From positions 1 to 64,000 of the forward strand of contig JAKCWG010000186.1 of NCBI GenBank assembly GCA_021464415.1: a DNA stretch of 64,000 nucleotides. Reading direction: 5' to 3'. Shown here piece by piece: positions 1 through 10,500 of the stretch. Each line of letters starts with the position of its first letter. The stretch's first letter is position 1. The translations under genes and the position numbers were made by a program. Source of the DNA: Lonicera japonica (taxonomy: Eukaryota; Streptophyta; Magnoliopsida; Dipsacales; Caprifoliaceae). The notes beneath the pieces were generated by a model. That model did no database searches and was not told where the DNA came from. It saw nothing but the letters and a program-made list of their open reading frames with translations.

Positions 1-447
1 AATCACCAATAAGACAAATTATAAAAATGGTCAACACCTATAGAATGAAGAAAGGAGGAAACATCTTTCCTCGAGACGACCTATCACCGGAGACTTACTT
101 ACACTATACTCATAAATATCCAAACCAATGGTCCCACTACGATTCCGCTGCGCTACTCTGATCAAACTACTCTATCCACCTTCTCCACTATTCCTAGAGT
201 GGAGTCGATACTAATACGAACTCTCATGAACTAAAGGAAATGTGGTGCTTATGTCACTAAGATAACACCTCCTTAGAGAATATAAATGCTAAATGCTCAT
301 AAGACAATGGTGTAATATGCAAATGAGTGATTCCTAGCGCGAAACAACTCGAGACTCAATTGGATTCCACTCGTAATACTTCCCCAACATGTGTAACTAC
401 CCATAAACCACGTGAAGAAAATCGAACCTATACCTTTGATACCAACT
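1..447 (-). mobile_element. Leader/internal edge of a minus-strand Tekay-like gypsy element
   Basis: This stretch lies just inside the 5' LTR of a minus-strand element whose body runs left out of the window. Reading minus, the LTR end at 448 is followed by a degenerate primer-binding site at 432-445. No coding sequence is visible. A similar leader precedes the LTR at 61832; both end in comparable wording before the LTR boundary. Assignment as leader is inferred from that position. Confidence 0.6.
432..445 (-). promoter_or_regulatory. Primer-binding site, initiator tRNA-Met type
   Basis: On the minus strand this reads tggtatcaaaggt, matching the first eight bases (tggtatca) of the classical plant initiator-Met primer-binding site and differing in the tail. 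It sits two bases inside the LTR end, where minus-strand DNA synthesis would start. This fixes the element's orientation as minus. Confidence 0.65.
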
Positions 448-2637
448 TGTGACGCCCCGAATCCCGTTCTGAGATTTTCACCTCCGGGACCCGGTTAATC
501 ACGGATGCCGTGCGTGACGGCGGGTTTAAAATATAAAATTCATGACTTTTTAAAACTTTTCTTCAATAAAATGTCCAGTTTTACAAATGCTCGGTATGTG
601 GAGTTTACTTAAATAAAAACCAAACCCGTAAAGTTTACAAAGCACATTCACACAAACACAATCATATCCAACTCCACATCTATATATAAAAACCGTTTGT
701 ACAAATCCATAGCCCATTACATAATTACAAAGAGTTTAATAAAACAAAAGATTATATACAACTAAGTCCTTGGTTCAAGGACTACAAAAGATATAGGACA
801 TCAGAGGCTACTAGACTCGTAGACCACGTGCCAATCCCCGATGCTTGACCTGCAAAACTGTTTAGAAGACGGGGTGAGCCAAATTCGGGCTCAGTGGGAA
901 CTATATAGGTTTTATATAGAAAATAGTTGTTTTACGTTAATGCAGCAGTTTGAAAACCATACAGTGCAATGCAACTCACACACCCGTGTGTGCAAAACCC
1001 ACTATGAATCCCATCCTAGTCACCAGGAAGCTGACTATCCAATCAACCTATCCCATCTGTAAACCTCCCAAGGAATACCTTGAGCCAATTCTCACATTAC
1101 TAGGGAATCGTAGATATAAACCTACTTGAGTCCGTTCTCAAGTGTAACTCAAGGCTATACTATGCTATCTGGTACCTATACCGTATGTTGTGACAGTTGG
1201 CCAAGTATCTATTATTTTCTCTTTAGTTATAGTACGTTATGAATTCCATACTTGGCCACCTACAAGGCCTTATCTCTACTTCGTTCTCACAACCAAGCCA
1301 CATACTCACACTTGTATACCAGGTTTCTATGGCCATTAGCTATCAATGCTTTTCACTTTATCTGTTAATACATTATGATTGGCCAACGCTTTCCTGTGTA
1401 TATTATGTTCCTTTACGATAGTGTCTATATCACTGTTCTTACTAAAGGTACACTCGCTCGAGGCAACATATAATCAACCATGCCATACAAGATATGATAC
1501 AATACAATAATAATGATAATATAAACAATTCACATCCACAACACAACAATCCGTATCATATCTCCAGTATAGTGCCTTAGTTTCACCCCGCGGTCAGTAC
1601 AGATCCCGAACAACGGATCTCGAAAGGTCCAAGGTTCTTATTTCATGTCTCCTCCGAGTGGGGAGTGGCTCAGGGACTTGTTTTCTAAGTAATTCATTCG
1701 GAGATAACCGTGCAGGACATTTTCCCAGGAATAAACTCCGAATAGTTAACGAAGAGAACACCTCATACAAGCCATCTCGACACTCTAGAAGGAACTACAC
1801 CAGGCGATACCGTAGTAGGGTAATGACCACTAGTAGCCCAACTACTTCCCGGGAAACTCACCATTTGGAAAGTAGTGGCACACGAGACTTGCTCCGCTGC
1901 CAGGGAAACTCGTCTAACCGAGAACACATAGTCCTGTCGGAAGGCAAGATACCTAGAGTGGGCTCTCTTTTGTGGGCACACACAACCACCGGCGGAGTCA
2001 CCGACTTCATTTTCCCGTGCACGGTTTAGGGCCTGTTCACCCATGGGCGGCAATAGGCGGCCCTCCTTCGAGTCACGGGGAGCTACCCGGTGCTCGGTAA
2101 ATCATCATATCCAGCCCATATGTGTGATCACAGTAACATACATCACATTTATTCATTTCCCTCAATGAATATCATCATCATCATCAATCATACATCACAC
2201 ATATGGCTAAGCATCACATATATAATCATACAAGCGCCCACTCATCCATTTATCATCATCGTCAATCATTTCTACAAGAGTATTCATCACTCGTATACTC
2301 CATACGTTTATCGTCACATAATCATTCTCATAATAAGGCCAATTGGTTCATTATTAACGTCATATATCTCATTATGTTTCTTATGATGATACTCATGTCA
2401 TCCTATTAAGCCATGTATTGGTTGTTACGATTCTAGCTCATCCGGCATACTAACACAACTCGCCTAGATGTTCGTATTCATGACCATGGGAAATCCATAC
2501 CCTGATAACTATGTTTTATGTGTTCTTAAAGAGTATCGAGACTAAACTCTCGTTACTAGTGCCTAGCGCGCTCTACGCAAGCCAGTAGACTCGTACACTA
2601 AGGCTTACCATTCCACCGTAGTGGGTTCTCATCATAC

Positions 2638-4434
2638 ATACCTGTAGACACCCCGATCCGTGACCCCCGCAAGAACCCTAACGACCTTCGAAAGTACTGT
2701 TTTTGAGTTTGAAACTCACTCGAACACACCGAAACTGCCCCGAAAGGGTTTGTTGGCCAAACAAACATGTTTTTAAAGTGAAATGTCGCGCGACATTCAA
2801 GTATGTCGCGCGACAATCCCCTTTTCCAGGGACGTGTCGCGCGACATATGCCCCACCACATCATCATTAACCCACATGTCGCGCGACATATGCCCCACCA
2901 CATCATCATTAACCCAAATGTCGCGCGACATATGCCCCACCACATCATCATTAACCCAAATGTCGCGCGACATTCAAGTATGTCGCGCGACAATCCCATT
3001 TTCCAGGGACATGTCGCGCGACATATGCCCCACCACATCATCATTAACCAAAATGTCGCGCGACAGTCAAGATTGTCGCGCGACATACACCCAAATGTCG
3101 CGCGACATATGCCCTTTCGTCACTATAAATAGGCCATCACCCCCAAGGGATAGAGGACACCAACATCACAGCAAAAAACAGTAGTTTTAGAGCAGAATTG
3201 CGGGTTTATGATCTGATTTTCTGATCTTTCGTCTAGTATTTTCTATTATTGTCTTATTTCTGAAGAATTATCGAATCTATTCTCGACACTCGACGTGTCC
3301 GGTCTCGGGAATCGAATTCTCAGAAATATCTGAAGAAGGAGAAGATTATTATCGACGGAGATCTCTCTGCCGTATTATATTCTCTTTCTTATTATTATTC
3401 TCGTCGGGAAGGTAAATAAAGTTTCTTCTAGTAATTAAATAAGATATTTGCATATTAGTTTTATTGTAGACTTTTAGAACTCGTCCTAGTAAGCGAAGTG
3501 GCAACATGGTTGTGCTAGGTTTCTAACGCGCTCGAAATCAGGTTTGTCTGTGTACTTGTTTTATTTCTGTTGTTTTGTCCACGTTTTATTTGAATAAACT
3601 TATTGCCAAGTTATAAATAGTCTACCATCTTCAAAATAAAAGACCCTGATAAAACCATTTGCAAAACCAGAAGAATAAGTAGACTATCGTCCGGATAAAA
3701 TTCTATTTTCAAAACCCGGACTGATACGACTTATCTAGGAATTAAAATCAACATATCCTGTCTTCTCTATAGATTGCGACGTGTCTGATAACTCTCCTCA
3801 AGAGTTCTGATTCCACATTAAATTAGTTCCAATACAAGATCCGAACTTTTACAAAAGTAATCACAACACGAGAAAACCGTCATTATCTGAGGAAATAATA
3901 CGGGATACTCTTTCAAAATAAAAGGTTTTTGTCATTCGTATTTACATCTTTCAATAATAAAAACACAGGATCTCGGAACACAAAGGTTTTTATCCCTTTC
4001 CCGTTTTCCCCCAGAAATTAGGGTTTTAATTTGAAAAGTAGTAGACTGTCAGTAAAAGTATCCAAGTTTTTCAACATAGAATAAACATATAAGACCACTA
4101 GAGACCGAAAGGGAGGAATGGGTGCTTAACACCTTCCCAAACCGTAATATAGTTCCCGAACCTTATAGAATCCTGGTTTCGCAGACAAACGTGTAAAGAA
4201 AGGCTTATCTGTAGCCTTTCCCCTTACACACCCCTTTTTGTCCGTTTTCTCGTAAAACGTACTGGCGACTCTGAACGAACCCCTTTGCATCTAAAATAGA
4301 CGTAGGGACACTCGATGTGAATTATCAACACAAACTACAAGCAAATGGAACGACGGGATCCCTTCCGACGTTTCAGGACGCCCAACGAACGGGGACGAGA
4401 CCCGGGGGTCGCATTTGCGGATTCTCACAATACC
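2638..4434 (+). mobile_element. Solo LTR-like unit (Tat/Ogre-type motifs) with atacc duplication
   Basis: The unit begins tgtagacacccc at 2643 and ends ggattctcaca at 4429. The flanks atacc (2638-2642 and 4430-4434) are identical, so this is a bona fide insertion of 1787 bp into the older LTR. It has a TATA box (tataaatagg, 3124-3133) directly after the palindrome array, and a block at 4101-4173 (gagaccgaaaggg, accttccc, gttcccgaacc) shared with the unit at 46906-48105. It also carries tggcgactct at 4263, which resembles the tRNA-Arg primer site of Ogre/Tat elements yet lies 167 bp inside the right end. No coding capacity is seen. Confidence 0.85.
2784..3107. repeat. Eleven-copy array of the palindrome TGTCGCGCGACA
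   Basis: Eleven exact copies of the 12-bp perfect palindrome tgtcgcgcgaca start at 2784, 2804 and onward to 3096. Spacers fall into a few classes: a short ttcaagta-type of 8 bp, one holding ttttccaggga, and a 28-bp one (tatgccccaccacatcatc...). The first part of the array recurs with a 177-bp offset (2784 and 2961), so it grew partly by tandem duplication. The array ends 16 bp before the TATA box of the LTR, so it sits where U3 promoter elements would be. Confidence 0.95.
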
Positions 4435-5099
4435 ATAAATAATATCCTTCGATCGTATCTAGTGGTATAGATGTGTATCTTTATCATTAATAATCCAGAA
4501 TCATCCATCTATACGCACAAGACCTAAAAACCACAATTTATAAGTCTTACGGATAGCTACGGAGTTGGTTTCACATGAACCTCTAGATACGCATGCTAAA
4601 TCGTGGAACTAGATAATCAATCACGCTGTAGGAGTGATAATCTATCAATATCTATCATTAATCTAAGAATTATCTAGCCCAAACCCCAAGAGATGCAAAC
4701 AACACATGCTTTTGATCAAAATCCCCAATTTGTAATTTAAATCGCTAATCATCAATCAAACGTTGGAAAACAAGTTTTTGTAATAGTGTCCCCACCTTAG
4801 ACAAGTCGAACCCGTAAGTTGATGAAGCATAGAAGCTGTATTGCCCAAGCCCAAGCTCCAACGCAAGCTTTCACAGAAGAAGAAAGCGGCAAAGATGATG
4901 AATAGTGAAGGAGAAAGCAATTCGAGACACAAATCTTGGATGAGGGATGAGAGATGTGTATGATCTCTTCTATCTCTCTCTAGAGCTCTCTAGACCCTTC
5001 CTTATTCCCTCTCTAAGTTGGATGCTAAAAAATGGAGAGCTTGGGGTGTTAAATGGCTTAAAACGGGTTAAAAACGCTCAAAATCGACTTATAGGTGAA

Positions 5100-5197
5100 C
5101 CATGATCGATCATGGGTCCCCCATGATCGATCATGACGCGTTCTGGAATTCTCTGGAGGACCATGATCGATCATGGCCCTTCCATGATCGATCATGG
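5100..5197. repeat. Four-copy palindrome cluster around ATGATCGATCAT
   Basis: Four copies of the core atgatcgatcat begin at about 5101, 5122, 5162 and 5183. Three extend to the 16-bp perfect palindrome ccatgatcgatcatgg and one ends in a. The cluster lies in the Tekay-like LTR, a different family from the one carrying the TGTCGCGCGACA array. Confidence 0.93.
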
Positions 5198-5603
5198 AAG
5201 TCACTGCAACAGAAAATGCTTTCTGAGCCCGAAACGGACCTCGAAACGGTTGAATCTCGACTTGGCCCAAACACGAAAGTTGTAGAGGGAAAAGAAATGA
5301 AGACGTGGCCAAAAACGGAGAGTCATTTGGATATCGGATGAAGAAGTTATGACCTCTCAAAGTTGATTAGAAATCTACGAATCGCGAAAAGTCGAAACAC
5401 GCGATTTACGCTTCGGTTTCAACCCGAACCACCCGAATAACGTAACGATCACTCCCTTAAACTAAATATAACTAACATGACATACTAGAACTATCCGTTC
5501 GAGTGCGAAGGGCACGGGTTCCAATGCTCGCTCTCAGACGGAGATTAAGCCATACCGGGCTTAAGAGAAGGTCAACGCGGAAAAAGGAAGACGGGGCATG
5601 ACA

Positions 5604-6950
5604 ATCCTCCAAAAGCAAGAAACAATTGACAAATTCCTTGGTCTCATGTACATTGAATTTGTTGGCAAGCCCCTTCGCCACCTTGACATCATGAGAGATG
5701 AACTTCTGAATATGAAATGTTGTTCGCTAGATCTCAAGGATCCCGAAAAGCATTATGAGCATGTCTCTAAGCAATTCTACGTTCTAGGAAAAATTGATGA
5801 TATCAATCTTAAACAGATTATCTTCCATTCATTTCCAGATCCGCTAGTAGTAGAAGCAAAAAAACTCATCAAAATCCAGAAGCAGGAATTCAATGATCTA
5901 TCTTTTGCAGATATTTAGGAATTATTCATAGATTCTATTGAACGCATGTGCAATCAGCAGACACTGATGGAAAATATCCAGAAGAATAGTGCAAAGATCT
6001 TTTCCTCTTGTAACAAAGATTGGATGAAGATTAAATGCAAGAATGACAAGCAATGTGACTGTAGATCTCATAGGAAAGGAACGCATTCACGACGTTCTAG
6101 ACATTCCAAACGTAAGTTTTACGATGATGACAAGCCAAGGAAGAAGCACTCCAACCAACGGCGTTTTAAGAAGAAAAACTCCTGAAAATTTGTCAAAAAA
6201 AGAAATTTCAGGAAAAAATGCACTAACGGATGTTTCATTGTCACAAAAAAGGACATTTCGCCAAAAATTGTCCTAATGCAAAGAAGAAAGAAGTGTCCAT
6301 GGCACTCCTCCAAAAACATCATCCAGACATAGCTGACTCTGATATTGAGTCCGTTCTCTCTGCAGAAGAACAAGCTTCTCCGAAAAGCATAATGGAAATT
6401 CATTATTCTTACAACGAAGAAAACTCTCATTCAGATTTACCTCAAAATCCCCTTCAGAGTCTGAACCCGAATCTGAGTTACCAATGGTAAGCTTGTTACA
6501 AGAATGTCTATCTCTTGATGCAGCCCCGGTTCCCTTGGCAAAGGTTTCTCTTATTAGAAAATCCTACCATAAACCAGTCCAAATGATAGCTTTCTTTGAT
6601 ACTGGTTCAGTAAGGTCATTCATGAATCCCTCTAAATTACCTATGTCTTATTGGCTTAGGTGTTCAGTTTGATTCCAAGTTGCAAATGGTGATACCCTTA
6701 TGGTTGATAAAATCAGTAAGGCTACCCAACTCCAAATCTTTCCTAGGGAAAACAATTCGTCATAAAGTATTTAGTACTTCTCTCCCACAGAAAGATATCC
6801 TCATTGGTTTTGATATCATTCGACAACTCCTAGGTTTAAGTTTTTTTGACGACGGTTTACGTTTAAAAAAATATATTCTACCTTGGATTTCACCCTAGAA
6901 GCCTACCAAATCCAATCTCCCGTGACATAATTTCCCTTGACTAATCATAC
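5604..6950 (+). pseudogene. Endogenous caulimovirid (pararetrovirus) fragment: capsid-zinc knuckle-protease
   Basis: This is a decayed plant pararetrovirus segment on the plus strand. A frame at 5598-5918 resembles the conserved middle of caulimovirid coat proteins. It runs past a stop at about 5916 into a lysine/arginine-rich stretch (5946-6185) and then, after a frame change, a zinc knuckle of CxxCxxxGHxxxxC form at 6230-6290. A further frame (6484-6672) carries an aspartic protease-like DTG motif, then breaks again near 6672; 6680-6898 looks like the protease tail. At least four breaks are visible, so no functional product is expected. Movement protein, reverse transcriptase and RNase H are not seen. 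The left edge coincides with the LTR end at 5603, so the retrotransposon seems to have inserted into this relic. The family assignment is by motif recognition; the genus is not determined. Confidence 0.65.
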
Positions 6951-6989
6951 TTCCATTGAAACTATTGTAATCTTTTTTTTTATTATGGG

Positions 6990-7542
6990 GGAGGAGTGGG
7001 CTTCTCGGATAGGGCTCCCCAAATTGTTAAGTTAAAGCAATATCTTGCATCTTCCTACTTGCCTTTAACTACCGCTACTTCCTTTGGAGATGGGAGCTTC
7101 AATTTTTGATGGAAAAGAGATGCAGCTGCCTTCATCTCACCTAAATGATTTCTACCAAAAATTGCATTATAGGGGAGTCTATCTTCATTATAAACAACAT
7201 TAACGATAAGGATCGTTTAGACTGCTTCCTCACTAAAACTGTAAATCAGATTCTCAGATGATCGGACAAACTTCTTGGGAAGGTAGGGCTGTTATTGGGT
7301 AGATAAGTTAATTTACATGACCTTAGAGGAACTAACAGTGTCAATAAGTATTTTCTTAACATTAATATAGCAAATGTTGACCATCAAGACCAAAGCATCA
7401 TTGTGTGGGGGTGTCTACCCCATTGAGATCTTCCTCGGTAAATGTCAGTTCATAAATCACCATTTCTCTCATTGCCTCTCTTAGGAGAAACAATTAACAT
7501 AACCTCATAAGGATGACTTGTGCATAAAATTGAGCCCTATGG
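6990..7542 (-). pseudogene. Tat-type gypsy protease relic, part 2
   Basis: Reading minus from about 7350, a decayed aspartic protease is visible: a KKILIDT start whose glycine is replaced (DTVSS rather than DTGSS), then a YNAIFGRN segment near 7170-7150, matching the end of Tat-clade gypsy proteases, followed by a linker with stops. The matching gag part lies at 12637-13500, so the two are halves of one element split by the solo LTR 7543-12636. Several stop codons show it is dead. Confidence 0.55.
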
Positions 7543-10500
7543 TGTGATGCCCCGAATCCCGTTAAAAGGACTTCACCTCTGGGACCTGGTTAATCATGGT
7601 GTCGTACGCGACAGCGGGTTTAAATTAAAACACATTACATAGTATCTAAAACATTTCTTGTATAAAAACATCGTTCAGAATTTTTTTGGCATGCAGAGTC
7701 TATAAACTTAGCAAATCCAAAACCTACAGATGTCCAAACATTTGAATCAAACTCCATATTCACATGTATTTGTATCCAATTATCAAAAGTACAAATGTTT
7801 ATACAGTTAAATGCCTCCGACAAGGTCGTAAGCAAAATTAATGAGTTTTACAACATTTATAGGACAAATGAGACATTTGAATTAGTTTGAAACCAAGGGT
7901 ACAAGGTGTTCAAATACATAAATTATACAAGTACTAAGACATCTTTGGACGACTATAAAGTTCCAAACTATCAGAGGCTTCCTAGACCCGTATAGGTGCC
8001 ATCCCTCGAAGAACACCTACAAAACTATTTTGGGAAGATGGGAATGAGCCAAACACATGCTTAGTGGGAACTATAAAGTTTTATATGTAAAAATACGATT
8101 CAAGCGGCCGCAATAATGAAAGTAATTTCCTTTGAAATGAATATCATTTTATAACATGCATGTTGATGCTTTCCCATCCCCAAAATATGATAAGATATAA
8201 GTTAATTGAAAATAAGACGGTAATCTCACTAATAACATAAAGTAGTTATAAAACCCATATGTACGATAGAAGAAGTATCGCTAAGATACAATTAATCCTT
8301 TAATAAGAAAATACATACTTCCATTTAGTATATATGTATTTAAAATTGTTGGTTAGTTCGTTCAACGTTGTATCACAATTCTATCATCTAAAATGTCTTG
8401 CCCTTGGCGATCATCTCAAGAACTCGTAACTAGCCAAGTGTAAAATCAGGTCTGCATTTCGGTGCCTTTCATCCAGGCGGCAGCAGGGCCTCCTGTTAGT
8501 TTCGATGCACAGTTTCGGGTCTTGCACCTAGGGCACTATGTGTAACACCCCCGCCTTAATGTACAGGTTAACACCTGTAATTAACACCTGGAGCGTTACT
8601 AACCTATCTTAGTAGGACTAAGATAGGTATGTAGAGGGAAATAAGTCAACAACAATTGATATAGCAAATATCATAATGCATAGGGTATCAAATATATTAT
8701 ACATTCTAACATGTATCATATACATACAATCCAAACCAAGATATAACCAAAGTATATAAACTCCTCGGGCTAGCTGGGGCATCCCGAAAATATATATATA
8801 TATATATATATATATCATAAAAAACCAAGATATACACGTAGTATCAGAGCCTGTATATCGTCCCTGACCCTATCGTATTCTTGTCCTCGTGGGACTCGTG
8901 AGTACCTGAAATGTTTTAAAGAAAAAAAAACCCAGGGTGAGCCATTTGCTCAATAGGGGGAATATAGACCGTATGTTCAAAAAAACAAGTTTATAAACAT
9001 ATCTTTTAGACCATGTTAATATCAATAATATCAACAAAAAATTCAAAATTCATCAAGTGATCATGCATGAACGTGCTAATGCAGGTTACCTCCCGTGTCA
9101 ACCGATTACCGTATAATAGAAAACCTGAGTGATGACTAGATTCCATTGCTGACTAGATTCCATTGTTGCCGAGATATCACAACCTGGGATCAATTGTCCC
9201 GATCTTACACAGGTATAGAGAACAATAGCCCTGGGATCATTCACTCCGATCCCATATAAATACAGATAATCGCAAAATCATAGTGCCTTGCCAATTTGCT
9301 TAGGCTCCCGGGCTCCACACCGGTGGTTTATAGGCGGCCAAACGTTGCTCCCCCAGGGGTTTAGGGCTTTTCAACCCAAGGGCATTGAGCCCTACCTATT
9401 TTTCCATACCGGCAAGCACTATACATTCAATTCATTTTTTGGTTTCCAAGAGCCATTAGCTCTTTAGTACATAGATAAATGATACAAGCCTCTGAGAACC
9501 AGATACTTGAACAAGAGTCATAAGCCATAATAGAGCTTCCATGCCTTTTGAAAGTTGCCGAGCTTCCGGTTGACACCATAGTAACATATAATATGCATAA
9601 CATGATGCTAGTTATCCACATGAAGCAAATTATGCCATATATACTTTACCAAGTTCAACCACATCCTTTGGCATAAAAAAGTTCACAAATAAATCACTTT
9701 TATCAACCATGTCGTAGATATATCGCCAAGGGTATCTTATTTAGTCCAAACAACTCTTTATATCAAGTATACATGTCATATTGTGCCTCCAATCATATAT
9801 TCAATACCACACATATCATACAACATCATAAATATATATATATATATATATTCAACTTTCTAACTTTATATAAATCAAACGCATGAATTGTCAAGTAATA
9901 AACTCATTTTATCGGGTTTTGAAAGTAAGAAAACCCCTACCTCAATTTATGAGTGAGAAAGAAGAAATAAATTTGATGTTTCAAGCCTTCCCCAAAGAAT
10001 CCTCAAGGTAGAAGATGATGAATAGTAAGCTACGAGGTGTTTCAGATGATTTTTGATGTTTAATCCTTCGATTGGGAGTGAAAATAGATAAAGATCGCTC
10101 AAGAACACCTATATTTCTCTCTCTAGAGCTCTTTAGAGTTTAGTGGAAGAGGTTGGGTTGAAAATGGGTGAAAAAGAGCCTAAAACGAGCTTTAATCCAT
10201 TTTAAGTCGGTTGCCACAGTAACGCGCGCAGATTTTTTGGTTCTGAAGCACTGTTTTTGTTTTGGCCATAACTTTTGACTCGGAACTCCGATTGAGGTGT
10301 TCTTTATATGAACGGAAAGGTAATTCAAATATCTATAATTTCCTAAGAGGAAGTTTTCCTAAATTATGGACAAATATTTCCCAAAAAGTTCACCAAAGAC
10401 AGCGCTCTGCCGAAATGCTATTAAACAACCAGAATTTAGCGATGGGCCTACTTCGAGCCCTGTTTTGACCTACGAGGAGTGCGAATTTGCTTTTGGCCAA

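Larger units (their letters stand above)
448..5603 (-). mobile_element. Long LTR of a Tekay/Del-like chromovirus, with nested insertion
   Basis: The LTR is bounded by tgtgacgcccc at 448 and ggggcatgaca ending at 5603, an imperfect inverted terminal pair with TG...CA ends. It is 5156 bp, or about 3364 bp once the nested unit 2643-4429 and one copy of its 5-bp duplication are removed. Related LTRs lie at 7543, 39399, 40774 and 61832, sharing the ccccgaatccc edge and a block about the cgggacccgg and gcagggcc motifs. The Tekay/Del assignment rests on the long LTR plus the Met-type primer site and is inference. The right edge abuts a pararetrovirus fragment, so the outer duplication partner lies outside the window. 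Confidence 0.75.

Noticed and set aside
432..445. Possible tRNA gene fragment (tggtatca)
   Set aside because: Only the primer-binding-site portion is present, beside an LTR end; no cloverleaf can be drawn.
1658..2053. Frames of 96-123 codons on both strands in the first LTR
   Set aside because: They fall in non-coding LTR sequence shared with other LTR copies in which the frames are not kept.
2784..3107. CRISPR-like look of regularly repeated dyads with spacers
   Set aside because: The spacers are themselves repeated, the units are 12-bp palindromes within a plant LTR, and the setting is a eukaryotic nuclear genome.
2598..3184. Several reading frames of 100-160 codons across the palindrome array, on both strands
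   Set aside because: They are translations of the tandem repeat; a 12-bp unit and multiples keep frames open. No coding signal is seen outside the array.
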